From G963665925 sp963678925 (GTDB lineage Bacteria > Bacillota > Clostridia > Peptostreptococcales > Acidaminobacteraceae), in contig OY787533.1 in NCBI GenBank assembly GCA_963678925.1, forward strand, positions 2,108,001 through 2,172,000: 64,000 bases of DNA. The letters are read 5' to 3'. The notes below the pieces were generated by a model. That model saw nothing but the letters and a program-made list of their open reading frames with translations. It was not told where the DNA came from and ran no database searches. Positions 8,568-16,514 of the stretch are shown here, piece by piece. Both the position numbers and the translations under genes were made by a program. The stretch's first letter is position 1, and each line of letters begins with the position of its first letter.

Positions 8568-9416
8568 TTACGCTGTTTTCTGATTGAAATAGAAATTGAT
8601 GCCAGAACCGAGTATAATCAGGATCGCGCCGGTCAGAGTAAGGGAATCAGGCCATTCGCCCCATATCAAAAGGCCCATAAATGTTGAAAATACAACATTT
8701 GCATAGGTGTAAATGGAGAGCTGGGACGCGGGCGCATGTCGGTAGGCGTTTGTCATGAAAAGCTGTGCGACAAGGGCTGTCAGACCAATGGCAACGAGAA
8801 TGACAAGGTCTCTGGCGGTTGGCATGACAAAATGTCCTGCAATCATGAAGGGTACGGTAACCAGTGTGGAGAAAAGACAGAAATAGAAGACAATGAGCTG
8901 CGGATGGTCTGTCTCGCTCAGCTTTCGAATGGTCGTATAGGCGGCCCCTGCAAAAACCGCGCCGGTGAGGCCAATCAGTGCGGGAGCGATGTCGAAATTA
9001 AAACCGGGTTTAACAACAAGGGCTGCGCCGCAAAGTGCGAGTGCTATGGCAGCCAGCTGATGCTTTTTAACTGTCTCCCTTAGAAATATGATGGAGAGAA
9101 TGATGACGAAAAAGGGAGAAAGCTTGTTGATAATCACTGCGTCAGACAGGTTGAGCATTTCGAGCGATGTATAATATAGGGCGACACCGGAAAGCCCGAA
9201 TACTGAGCGCATGAATACAAGCTTACCATTGTTGGGTTTGAAAGATACCCCTCTGCGCAGCATGGGAATCCCAACGGCAATCAGGCCGATAAAGTTTCTG
9301 AAAAAAACTTTCTCAGAAAGTGGAATATGGGGGACGGACTTTACTGCCGCCGCCATAAATGCGAAAAATAGTGATGAAAAAAGGATGAGTGCGACACCTT
9401 TTTGCTTTTCTTTCAT
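8568..9416 (-). CDS. EamA/DMT-family transporter
   Basis: This 282-residue inner-membrane protein has about ten hydrophobic segments arranged as two EamA repeats. The first repeat begins KGVALILFSSLFFAFMAAAVKSV and the second begins near GLTGAVFAGAAYTTIRKL. Family members export metabolites or amino acids; no substrate can be assigned. The frame runs upstream to 9560, but the start at 9416 (MKEKQKGVALI) has GGAGG at good spacing on the minus strand and begins directly before the first helix, so I use it. Confidence 0.85.
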   Translation of the reverse strand: MKEKQKGVALILFSSLFFAFMAAAVKSVPHIPLSEKVFFRNFIGLIAVGIPMLRRGVSFKPNNGKLVFMRSVFGLSGVALYYTSLEMLNLSDAVIINKLSPFFVIILSIIFLRETVKKHQLAAIALALCGAALVVKPGFNFDIAPALIGLTGAVFAGAAYTTIRKLSETDHPQLIVFYFCLFSTLVTVPFMIAGHFVMPTARDLVILVAIGLTALVAQLFMTNAYRHAPASQLSIYTYANVVFSTFMGLLIWGEWPDSLTLTGAILIILGSGINFYFNQKTA

Positions 9417-9512
9417 AATTGCCTCCGTTTCGTGCTTTGAATCGTGTATGGAAATGCTGTGCCTTTTATGGCACAGGCTGGCGAAATACACTTTGAAATA
9501 GCTGCCTAACCC

Positions 9513-9541
9513 AGTATACATTAGATTGAATGAAGTTGCCA
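9513..9541 (-). promoter_or_regulatory. Probable promoter of the EamA gene
   Basis: On the minus strand TGGCAA (9536-9541) is followed after 17 bases by TATACT (9513-9518). An untranslated leader of about 90 bases follows, holding a small TGTGCC/GGCACA hairpin. Confidence 0.5.
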
Positions 9542-9706
9542 TTTCACAGCAGGGGGACAAATGACAAAAATCTGCCCCGAATTTTTAAATTTTCTTAAAC
9601 ATTTGCGAAATAACACTATAATATAATAGAGAAGAGCATATGAAATCATGCTACTTCAAATACAGCAGAAAAAGTATCTGCTGGAATGACCAGATGGAGG
9701 CATTCA

Positions 9707-10096
9707 ATGAAAAATGACAAGGCGAGAAATAAAAGAAGTTTGGAACAGGGATTAACAGATTTTCTGACGAATATATTCAAAGGAATCCTATACTCGGTCA
9801 TGCTGGGGATTATTGGCGTGCCCCTGAGTTGGATTATGAAATGGCCCCTTTTAAAAGGCAGCTATGTACTTGTACTTACAGCAGGGGTTCTTGCTATGTT
9901 TGTTGCCGTGATTGGGTTCATTGGCACACCCAAAACGCGATTTGAATTTTTTACGCGTATGCGCAAAAAAAATGGCAAGGTTGAGGAAATCCAGAAGGAT
10001 GAACTCGAGCAGCTTGGAGAAGCGGGTGTTTCTCCTGCCATCATCGGTGTGGTGATGATGGCAATTGGCTTCATACTTGAATCTTTTATGCATTAG
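9707..10096 (+). CDS. Small membrane protein of unknown function
   Basis: I do not recognise this 129-residue protein. It has a basic N-terminus, three predicted membrane segments (about residues 24-45, 51-73 and 107-127), and a charged cytoplasmic loop between the second and third (KTRFEFFTRMRKKNGKVEEI). The frame is open to an upstream ATG at 9686, but ATG 9707 has ATGGAGG seven bases before it. It stands alone between divergent EamA and the crt-hbd pair. Confidence 0.65.
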   Translation: MKNDKARNKRSLEQGLTDFLTNIFKGILYSVMLGIIGVPLSWIMKWPLLKGSYVLVLTAGVLAMFVAVIGFIGTPKTRFEFFTRMRKKNGKVEEIQKDELEQLGEAGVSPAIIGVVMMAIGFILESFMH

Positions 10097-10174
10097 GGTC
10101 AATTGGTCTTGGTCGGACCGTTTATCAGAGCTCGTTTATCGAGCATATATGAATCGCTATAAAAGGGGGATTCT

Positions 10175-10954
10175 ATGGAACTGCAAAATATCATTTTAGA
10201 GAAAAACGACGGCATCGCACTGGTTAAGTTCAACCGTCCCAAGGCACTGAATGCGCTCAATTCTGAGACACTTATCGAACTTGATGCCCTTGTGGACACG
10301 CTTGAAAAAGCTCAAGATGTCAAAGTTGTCGTTTTCACCGGAGAAGGCAAAGGCTTTATCGCAGGTGCAGACATTCGTGAAATGGCACAGCTTACAGCAG
10401 AACAGGGTCGTCAGTTTGGCGCGCTGGGTCAGTCTGTATTTAGAAAAGTGGAGCTGATGTCAAAGCCAACTATTGCTGCAATCAATGGATTTGCACTGGG
10501 TGGTGGCTGCGAGTTCTCCATGAGCTGCGACATAAGAATTGCTGGAGAAAAAGCAAAATTTGGTCAGCCTGAGGTTACGCTTGGCATTACACCAGGATTT
10601 TCAGGTACCATTCGTCTGCCGAAGCTCGTTGGTCTGGGCAAGGCAAAGGAACTGATTTATACTGGGCGCATGGTCGGCGCTGTTGAAGCGGAGCAGATCG
10701 GTCTCGTCAATAAAGTGGTAGAAATGGATGCCCTTATTGACGAAGCGATGAACATGGCGAAAATGATCGCTGCAAATGCACCGCTGGCAGTATCCTACTC
10801 TAAGGCCTCAATAAACAAGGCTTATGAAATGGATACGGATATTGGCAACACAATCGAGGAAACATACTTTGGTCTATGCTTTGCAACAGAAGATCAGAAA
10901 ACAGGTATGGAAGCATTTCTAAACAAGGAAAAAGCGAATTTCACTGGAAAATAG
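10175..10954 (+). CDS. crt: Enoyl-CoA hydratase/3-hydroxybutyryl-CoA dehydratase (crotonase)
   Basis: This 259-residue crotonase-fold enzyme hydrates crotonyl-CoA or dehydrates 3-hydroxybutyryl-CoA. Seen: the CoA oxyanion-hole segments GFIAGADIREM and FALGGGCEFSMSCD, and the catalytic segment KFGQPEVTLGITPGFSGTI, which carries the two glutamates expected for a true hydratase. It is 19 bases upstream of hbd, giving two consecutive steps of C4 acyl-CoA metabolism. No thiolase, butyryl-CoA dehydrogenase or etf genes are next to them. Confidence 0.9.
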   Translation: MELQNIILEKNDGIALVKFNRPKALNALNSETLIELDALVDTLEKAQDVKVVVFTGEGKGFIAGADIREMAQLTAEQGRQFGALGQSVFRKVELMSKPTIAAINGFALGGGCEFSMSCDIRIAGEKAKFGQPEVTLGITPGFSGTIRLPKLVGLGKAKELIYTGRMVGAVEAEQIGLVNKVVEMDALIDEAMNMAKMIAANAPLAVSYSKASINKAYEMDTDIGNTIEETYFGLCFATEDQKTGMEAFLNKEKANFTGK

Positions 10955-10973
10955 GGATCCTTAGGAGGACAAA

Positions 10974-11822
10974 ATGAATAAAATTGCGATTATCGGTTCG
11001 GGCACTATGGGCTCGGGCATTGTGCAGGTTTGTGCACAAGCTGGATATAATGTAGTGATGCGCGACATCAACCAAGATGCCCTTGATCGTGGTATGAAAA
11101 CTATCGACAAGAACCTGGGTCGACTGGTGAGCAAGGAAAAGATTTCTGAAGCAGACAAGGCGGAAATCATGGCACGCATCAATCCGTCACTTGATTTTGC
11201 GGATATTGCAGATGCAAATCTTGTCATTGAAGCAGCAACTGAGAACATGGGTCTGAAAAAGAAAATCTTTGAAGAGCTTGATGAAAAGGTGAATGGAGAC
11301 GCGATTCTGGCAACAAACACATCCTCGCTTTCCATTACGGAAATTGCTGCGGCGACAAACCGCCCCGGCAAAGTGATTGGCATGCATTTCTTCAACCCAG
11401 TGCCAGTTATGAAGCTGATTGAGGTCATTAAAGGCATCGCGACAGACGACGATACATACGATGCCATCTTCACTATGTGTGAGAAACTGGGCAAAACTGC
11501 AGTTAAAGTGGAAGAGGCTCCAGGCTTTGTCGTAAACAGAATCCTGATCCCAATGATCAATGAAGCGGTAGGCATTCTGGCTGATGGCGTAGCAACTGCT
11601 GAAGATATTGACAATGCCATGAAGCTGGGTGCCAACCACCCAATCGGACCACTTGCGCTTGCCGATCTAATTGGTAACGATGTGAATCTGGCGATTATGG
11701 AAGTCCTGTTCGAAGAGTTCGGTGACTCGAAGTACAGACCACATCCGCTGCTGAGAAAAATGGTACGCGGCGGGCTGCTTGGACGTAAGAGTGGAAAAGG
11801 CTTCTACGATTACTCGAAGTAG
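10974..11822 (+). CDS. hbd: 3-hydroxybutyryl-CoA dehydrogenase
   Basis: This 282-residue NAD(P)-dependent enzyme interconverts acetoacetyl-CoA and 3-hydroxybutyryl-CoA. The Rossmann motif IGSGTMGSGIVQVCAQAGY is at the N-terminus, the catalytic His segment MHFFNPVPVMKLIEVI is mid-protein, and the C-terminal helical domain has GFVVNRILIPMINEA. The length is typical of clostridial Hbd. AGGAGG lies before the ATG. A strong terminator ends the crt-hbd unit. Confidence 0.93.
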   Translation: MNKIAIIGSGTMGSGIVQVCAQAGYNVVMRDINQDALDRGMKTIDKNLGRLVSKEKISEADKAEIMARINPSLDFADIADANLVIEAATENMGLKKKIFEELDEKVNGDAILATNTSSLSITEIAAATNRPGKVIGMHFFNPVPVMKLIEVIKGIATDDDTYDAIFTMCEKLGKTAVKVEEAPGFVVNRILIPMINEAVGILADGVATAEDIDNAMKLGANHPIGPLALADLIGNDVNLAIMEVLFEEFGDSKYRPHPLLRKMVRGGLLGRKSGKGFYDYSK

Positions 11823-11842
11823 TGCCACATATTAAGTAAAAC

Positions 11843-11885
11843 AGGAGAGTGAAGCCAGAGGTGGCTTTACTCTCCTTTCTTTTTG
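11843..11885 (+). terminator. Terminator of crt-hbd
   Basis: A 15-bp stem (11843-11857 with 11862-11876, one G-U) has loop GAGG and is followed by TTCTTTTT. Confidence 0.9.
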
Positions 11886-11890
11886 CATAT

Positions 11891-11926
11891 GAAAAGGCCA
11901 TCAAGGCGCGAGGCGAATTGATGGCC
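11891..11926 (-). terminator. Terminator of the 51-residue gene
   Basis: GGCCATCAA (11896-11904) pairs with TTGATGGCC (11918-11926). Read on the minus strand, TTTTC follows the stem. Confidence 0.75.
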
Positions 11927-11998
11927 ATGTTTACAACGTCAAATCTGAGTCGGGTATTGGTGAGGCAAGTACTGCATCTTGCCGTGGATGAAGACACC

Positions 11999-12154
11999 TT
12001 ACATTTCGTGCTCTTCAACCCATGCCTTTGCTCTTTCAACGGCTTCTTCAGAAGGAATGGTCACTCTGGAGCCTTTCTTAACGTATGCAATGTCTGCCCA
12101 AGCCTCTGTTTGACTTGCGCCGATTGTCGTTCTTGTTCCGGATACTTTCATCAT
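11999..12154 (-). CDS. 51-residue DUF3787-like protein behind a Fur box
   Basis: This short gene runs from ATG 12154 to TAA 11999. It has AAGGAG seven bases before the ATG, its own -35/-10, an operator and a terminator. The protein begins MMKVSGTRTTIGASQTEAWA, then has KKGSRVTIPSEEAVERAKAW and ends VEEHEM. The TEAWA and VTIPSEEAVERAKAWV segments resemble the small clostridial DUF3787 family as I remember it (some members are reported on spores); I cannot confirm this by search. A second in-frame ATG lies directly after the first. The role is unknown; Fur control suggests induction under metal limitation. Confidence 0.8.
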   Translation of the reverse strand: MMKVSGTRTTIGASQTEAWADIAYVKKGSRVTIPSEEAVERAKAWVEEHEM

Positions 12155-12218
12155 GGTTACATCTCCTTATATTTGAAAGTGCGTGTATGCGTTCAAAAGT
12201 GTATCTACTCATTTAAAT

Positions 12219-12266
12219 GATATAGATAATCATTATCATTTAAACATATACCCAGTTTCCTGTCAA
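12219..12266 (-). promoter_or_regulatory. Promoter plus Fur box of the 51-residue gene
   Basis: On the minus strand there is a perfect -35 TTGACA (12261-12266), a 17-base spacer and a -10 TTAAAT (12238-12243). Directly downstream, 12219-12237 matches the 19-base Fur consensus GATAATGATAATCATTATC at 17 of 19 positions. The box covers the expected transcription start, the classic repressor position. A wider palindrome with TTTAAATGATA arms encloses it. Confidence 0.85.
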
Positions 12267-12319
12267 GTTACACTTTTGTTTATCTGTAATAAAAATGTAA
12301 ACACGCATTTTTCAATATG

Positions 12320-12328
12320 TGATACAAT
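12320..12328 (+). promoter_or_regulatory. Extended -10 promoter of the LCP gene
   Basis: TGATACAAT at 12320-12328 is an extended -10 element (TG-A-TACAAT), 44 bases before ATG 12372. Confidence 0.45.
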
Positions 12329-12371
12329 GTAACGTAGTCTTGGGCGGTAATGCCCATGGAAGGGGATAGAG

Positions 12372-13343
12372 ATGAAGTACTATTTGAAGATCTTTCTGAT
12401 CTCATTCCTATGCTTTGCAGCTATGTTTGGATCGGCAATCTATGCTTTTACGCAATTTGCGCCTGAACCAGAGGCTGCTGTTCCTTCAAGTGATTCAGAG
12501 GCTATAGAAATAGGTCTGGACAATTCTGATGCGGAACCGGTGGATAACAGGACTGAGTTTCAGAAAATGGTTGATGACAGCGGACGCATAAATGTGCTTG
12601 TATTTGGTACGGATGGTGCAAGGGCAGATACCATTATGCTTGCGAGTTATGATCCAAGCAATCAGAATGTAGATGTGATTTCTATACCAAGAGACACATA
12701 TCACTATGTGCCAGGACATGAGCGTAGCGATCAGAAAAAAATTAATGCAGTGTACGGATTAGGAAAAGACGATGGCGGTTCTCTTGGCATGAAGCAGGAA
12801 ATCGCAAATCTGCTGGGTATTCCTGTACATTATTACGTTAAAGTAAGTTATAGCGGTGTAGCCGACATTGTCGATCTAATTGGAGGCGTTAAAGTCAATG
12901 TGCCTTTCAATATGAACTATGACGATGAGTATGCTGATCCTCCGCTCCACATTCATATCGACAAGGGCACGCAGGTTCTTGACGGCGCAAACAGTATGAA
13001 ATATCTGAGATGGCGTCAGAACAACGATGGATCCAATCAGACAGGTGACATCGGGCGTATCCAGAGACAACAGGATTTTCTTATCCAGGCTGCCAAGAAG
13101 GCCATTGGACCGAAACTGCCTGTTGTGATGAAAACGGCATTCAACTATGTCAGTACAGATATGGGACTGAATGATGTGATCTACTATGCCAACTGTCTGG
13201 TAGAGTTCAACACGGACAATATTGACACCTACCGACTGCCGGGCGAATGGACAGGCTATTACTATGTCCACGATCCTGCAGAAACGGAGTCGATTCTTAC
13301 AGAAATCTACGCAGAGGGCAAACTGGAAACAGCTGAGAATTAA
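12372..13343 (+). CDS. LytR-CpsA-Psr (LCP) family wall-polymer ligase
   Basis: This 323-residue protein is anchored by one N-terminal membrane helix (about residues 4-25), with its catalytic domain outside the cell. LCP signatures are VLVFGTDGARADTIMLASYD, VDVISIPRDTYHYVPG, INAVYGLG, VDLIGGVKVNVP, MKYLRWRQNN and GDIGRIQRQQDFL; the Arg and Asp residues that bind the polyprenyl-pyrophosphate substrate are present. Known LCP proteins attach teichoic acids or other glycans to peptidoglycan. GGAAGGGG precedes the ATG. Confidence 0.92.
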   Translation: MKYYLKIFLISFLCFAAMFGSAIYAFTQFAPEPEAAVPSSDSEAIEIGLDNSDAEPVDNRTEFQKMVDDSGRINVLVFGTDGARADTIMLASYDPSNQNVDVISIPRDTYHYVPGHERSDQKKINAVYGLGKDDGGSLGMKQEIANLLGIPVHYYVKVSYSGVADIVDLIGGVKVNVPFNMNYDDEYADPPLHIHIDKGTQVLDGANSMKYLRWRQNNDGSNQTGDIGRIQRQQDFLIQAAKKAIGPKLPVVMKTAFNYVSTDMGLNDVIYYANCLVEFNTDNIDTYRLPGEWTGYYYVHDPAETESILTEIYAEGKLETAEN

Positions 13344-13346
13344 AAT

Positions 13347-13383
13347 AAGGGACTTTGGCCAAAATGGCTGAAGTCCTTTTTAT
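13347..13383 (+). terminator. Terminator of the LCP gene
   Basis: GGACTTtGGCC pairs with GGCTgAAGTCC around AAAAT, followed by TTTTTAT. Confidence 0.8.
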
Positions 13384-13451
13384 GTCTCGAAAATTTCATA
13401 CACAAAGACAGGACGATTTTGGAAAATTGAAGGACCACGCTATCATGCACC

Positions 13452-13460
13452 TGTTATAAT
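13452..13460 (+). promoter_or_regulatory. Extended -10 promoter of the ClC gene
   Basis: TGTTATAAT at 13452-13460 is a consensus extended -10, 45 bases before ATG 13505. Confidence 0.55.
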
Positions 13461-13504
13461 AGACCTAGTAGCAAGTGGACTTTTAAGCAGGAGGCGTTTG
13501 CTTT

Positions 13505-14761
13505 ATGAAGAGAGCTAGAAATCAGCTTGAAATGGTGTTGCTTGCCCTTGTTGTCGGAGTCATTACCGGTGTACTGGGGATGGTTTTCAATGCCCTGGTA
13601 AGAAATCTGATCAGCACCATCATGCGGTATCATCCCATATCCTTTCAAATGCGCATGCTTATTGTTCCCATATCAGGGGGGATCCTGCTGGGACTGATTC
13701 ATAAGTATTACATCAAGGGGGACTTGTACGGGTTTGATGTGACAGGGGTTATGGAGGAAATACGCTCGATTAACACCTATCTTATGAAACCCACTATGGC
13801 GCTGGTGAAGACGGCATCCACCATCATAACCTTGGCAATCGGATGGTCAGTGGGGCGTCATGGTCCCATTGTCTATATTGGCGGTGCTGTAGGGTCGTGG
13901 ATCGGCTATACATATAAGTTTAAGCGGGAGAACATTAAAATTCTTATCGCGTGCGGCGTCGCAGGCGCATTGGCGGGCGTGTTCAATGAACCTGTATTTG
14001 CTATACTTTTTGTTCTTGAGGTCATCCTCCACAAGGATGGTCTGACATATTTCGCACCGGTGACTGTATCGGCCATAGCCTCAGCTACGGTGCTTCATCT
14101 GTTTGGAATCAATGTTCCCTTCATCGAAATCGCGGGAACCTTCACCTTCGGGTCCAGCAGGGAGTTCATCTGGGTGATTGTCACAGGAATTGCCATGGGC
14201 GCCTTGGCGGTTGTTTACATTCGGATGATTAAGGGCGTGAAAAGGCAGCTGGTCAAAATAGACGCACCTGTTCTGAAAGGACTTTTGATCGGCGTCGCAA
14301 TTGCAACTGTCGGCTATGTCTTGCCTGAGGTGTTTGATCTTCATCTTGGAACAATTGCCTATATCGTGACGGATGGCATGGGTGTTAAAGCGCTTCTTGC
14401 ACTGGTTGCTGCGAAAATCATTTTGACAGCACTGTCACTTGGTTCGGTTGGCGTAGGCGGCGTGTTCTCGCCGGGACTGACAATCGGCGCGGCAGCAGGG
14501 TATTTGACGGGTGCGCTGTATCAAATGCTGCCCATAGGGATTGTCGGTGGGCCCAACACCTATGCCCTGTTTGGCATGGCAGCTTTTTTTGCAGGATTTG
14601 CAAATGCACCGCTTTCAGCTACCCTGTTGGCGGTGGAGCTTACGGGTCAAAGCGATTTGATTCTGCCATTTTTGATTGCCTCTGTAGCAGCGAGCATTAC
14701 GACGGAAGTCATACAGAAGGACAGTATTTATGGGCACACCAATCTGGTTAGAATGGATTAG
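13505..14761 (+). CDS. ClC-family chloride channel/transporter lacking both key glutamates
   Basis: This 418-residue membrane protein has about a dozen hydrophobic segments and the ClC selectivity-filter signatures: GRHGPIVYIGGAVGSW (residues 117-132, for GREGP) and GVGGVFSPGLTIGAA (for GxFxP). The gating glutamate of GREGP is His119. The internal proton-pathway glutamate of antiporters (second E in ILFIIEE) is Val173 in AILFVLEVI. The GSGIP region is replaced by GFDVTG. No CBS domains are present. Family knowledge says loss of both glutamates uncouples proton exchange, so a passive anion channel is more likely than a Cl/H antiporter. Confidence 0.85.
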   Translation: MKRARNQLEMVLLALVVGVITGVLGMVFNALVRNLISTIMRYHPISFQMRMLIVPISGGILLGLIHKYYIKGDLYGFDVTGVMEEIRSINTYLMKPTMALVKTASTIITLAIGWSVGRHGPIVYIGGAVGSWIGYTYKFKRENIKILIACGVAGALAGVFNEPVFAILFVLEVILHKDGLTYFAPVTVSAIASATVLHLFGINVPFIEIAGTFTFGSSREFIWVIVTGIAMGALAVVYIRMIKGVKRQLVKIDAPVLKGLLIGVAIATVGYVLPEVFDLHLGTIAYIVTDGMGVKALLALVAAKIILTALSLGSVGVGGVFSPGLTIGAAAGYLTGALYQMLPIGIVGGPNTYALFGMAAFFAGFANAPLSATLLAVELTGQSDLILPFLIASVAASITTEVIQKDSIYGHTNLVRMD

Positions 14762-14849
14762 CAGATAAGGGCGTTTTAAGACGTTCTCTAGGTGTCGGTC
14801 TTTTGAAGTTTTTTACAGTCTGTCATCTTGTCGGTTTTGTCTATAAAAT

Positions 14850-14882
14850 AAGGGATGAAGCATATGCTTCATCCCTTTCTTT
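14850..14882. terminator. Bidirectional terminator between ClC gene and murC
   Basis: A perfect 28-base palindrome (14850-14877), AAGGGATGAAGCAT and its complement, is followed by TTCTTTAT and preceded by AAAATA. Confidence 0.85.
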
Positions 14883-14902
14883 ATCATGTAATGAATGGGT
14901 GT

Positions 14903-16282
14903 TTAATTGTTTTCCACAAGCTGATGTCCCAGCTTTGAAATGTCGCCAGCGCCCATGGTGAAGATGAGGTCGCCGTCCTGCACGTGTGTCAGTAGATGTG
15001 CTTCTATTTCATCGAATGATGCAATGTAAGTCACGTTCTTGCCCTCTTCGCGTATTTTTGCGGCGAGGTCCCTGGCGTGAACAAGGTTTTCATCTTTCTC
15101 GCGCGCTGCATAAATATCGGTGATGATGACTTCGTCAGCATCGCCAAAAGCAGTGGAGAATTCCAAAAGAAGCTCATGTGTTCTCGTGTATGTGTGTGGC
15201 TGAAAAACACAGATGACGCGGTTGTGCGGAATTTTCATCGCACCGCTGAGTGTCGCCTTGATTTCAGTCGGATGGTGGGCGTAGTCGTCAATGACGCGTG
15301 CACCCTTGAGCTGACCGAGCTCTTCGAATCTGCGACCGGCATTTTTGAAAGTGGACAAGGCGTCTACAATCGTTTTGTCATCAATGCCAATGTGGTGAGC
15401 AAGCGCAATTGCACAAAGCGCATTATAGATATTGTGCTGACCTGGGATGGACAGCTTGCAGGTCATGACCGTCTTTTCTTCAAAGACGACATCGAACTGC
15501 GGATACCCCTTGTCGCTGAAGGTGATATTCTTTGCCTGATAGGTTGCATCCTGTGTGATGCCGACCGAGATGACCGGACAATCGACATGGTTGATGACCT
15601 TTCTGGCATTATAGTTGTCTGAGTTGATGATGAGTGCGCCTTTTTTAGGTATTGACTGTGCGAATTTAATAAAGGAAGCAATAATCTGATCCAGATTCTC
15701 AAAGTAGTCGAGGTGATCCTCGTCGATGTTGAGAATAATGCCGTGTGTTGGCTTGAAATTTAGAAAACTGTCCTTGTACTCACAGGCTTCCATGACGATG
15801 ATCTCATCGCTTTTACCAATGCGTGCATTGCCGCCGAGCGCCTCTAAATAAGCGCCCACGAGCAGGGTGCCGTCCCTGTCGGAATTGGCAAGAATGACAG
15901 AAAGCATTGAAGTTGTTGTTGATTTTCCATGTGTACCGGAAATGGCAACACTGTTTTTGAAGCTTTCCATGAGTTCGCCCTGCATTTCGGCGCGTGTCAG
16001 GGTTTCAATGCCCATTTCACGTGCCTTGGCAAGTTCGACGTGGTCGTCCTTGACAGCAGTTGTGTAGACGACAAGATCGGCGCCGACTACGTGGTCCTCA
16101 TGGTGACCGATGTGAATCTTAGCTCCTTTTTTGACCAGTCCTTCAGTAATGGAAGAACTTTTCAGATCAGAGCCTGTGACGATATATCCTTTAGAAAGTA
16201 AAATCTCGGCAATCCAGCTCACACCAACACCACCGATGCCGATGAGATGCACGTGCCGTATATGTCCATTTAATATACTCAT
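14903..16282 (-). CDS. murC: UDP-N-acetylmuramate--L-alanine ligase
   Basis: This 459-residue cytoplasmic ligase adds L-Ala to UDP-MurNAc in peptidoglycan precursor synthesis. Seen: the N-terminal Rossmann motif HLIGIGGVGVSWIAEILLSK, the ATP-binding loop ISGTHGKSTTTSML (about residues 114-127), the central MACEYKDSFLNF and NIDEDHLDYF, and the C-terminal domain with DDYAHHPTEIKATL. All are standard Mur ligase features at normal length. It is monocistronic, pointing away from purR. Confidence 0.95.
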   Translation of the reverse strand: MSILNGHIRHVHLIGIGGVGVSWIAEILLSKGYIVTGSDLKSSSITEGLVKKGAKIHIGHHEDHVVGADLVVYTTAVKDDHVELAKAREMGIETLTRAEMQGELMESFKNSVAISGTHGKSTTTSMLSVILANSDRDGTLLVGAYLEALGGNARIGKSDEIIVMEACEYKDSFLNFKPTHGIILNIDEDHLDYFENLDQIIASFIKFAQSIPKKGALIINSDNYNARKVINHVDCPVISVGITQDATYQAKNITFSDKGYPQFDVVFEEKTVMTCKLSIPGQHNIYNALCAIALAHHIGIDDKTIVDALSTFKNAGRRFEELGQLKGARVIDDYAHHPTEIKATLSGAMKIPHNRVICVFQPHTYTRTHELLLEFSTAFGDADEVIITDIYAAREKDENLVHARDLAAKIREEGKNVTYIASFDEIEAHLLTHVQDGDLIFTMGAGDISKLGHQLVENN

Positions 16283-16323
16283 TATTATACGCTCCCGATA
16301 GCTTTTATGCTCATAGCACCAGA

Positions 16324-16352
16324 ATTATATCATAATTCATGAGGAATGGAAA
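16324..16352 (-). promoter_or_regulatory. murC promoter
   Basis: On the minus strand TTTCCA (16347-16352), 17 bases, then TGA-TATAAT (16324-16329), an extended -10, about 42 bases before the murC start. Confidence 0.65.
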
Positions 16353-16433
16353 ATTAATAGTGGTATTTGGGACAAGAAGAGGAAAATAGTTCTATATAAA
16401 ACATTTATAAAGAAAAGACCCGCGGGACACAAA

Positions 16434-16504
16434 GAATGTTCGGTTTACTATTGAATATTAAATGGAAACCGAATAAAATAGTATATTATAATACGAACAT
16501 TCGG
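16434..16504 (+). promoter_or_regulatory. PurBox-like elements and promoter of purR
   Basis: Three CGAA-type PurBox cores surround the promoter: AATGTTCGGTTT (16435-16446, reverse orientation), AAACCGAAT (16466-16474) and CGAACATTCGG (16494-16504). The outer pair GAATGTTCG/CGAACATTC is a perfect inverted repeat, and TTCGGTTT/AAACCGAA is another. The -10 TATAAT is at 16487-16492. This fits autoregulation by PurR; the spacing between boxes is larger than in Bacillus subtilis targets, so the exact pairing is uncertain. Confidence 0.6.
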
Positions 16505-16514
16505 GGTGTATATC

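Noticed and set aside
11849..12220. 123-codon plus-strand frame
   Set aside because: It is antisense to the 51-residue gene, covers both terminators and part of the Fur operator region, and has no binding site of its own.
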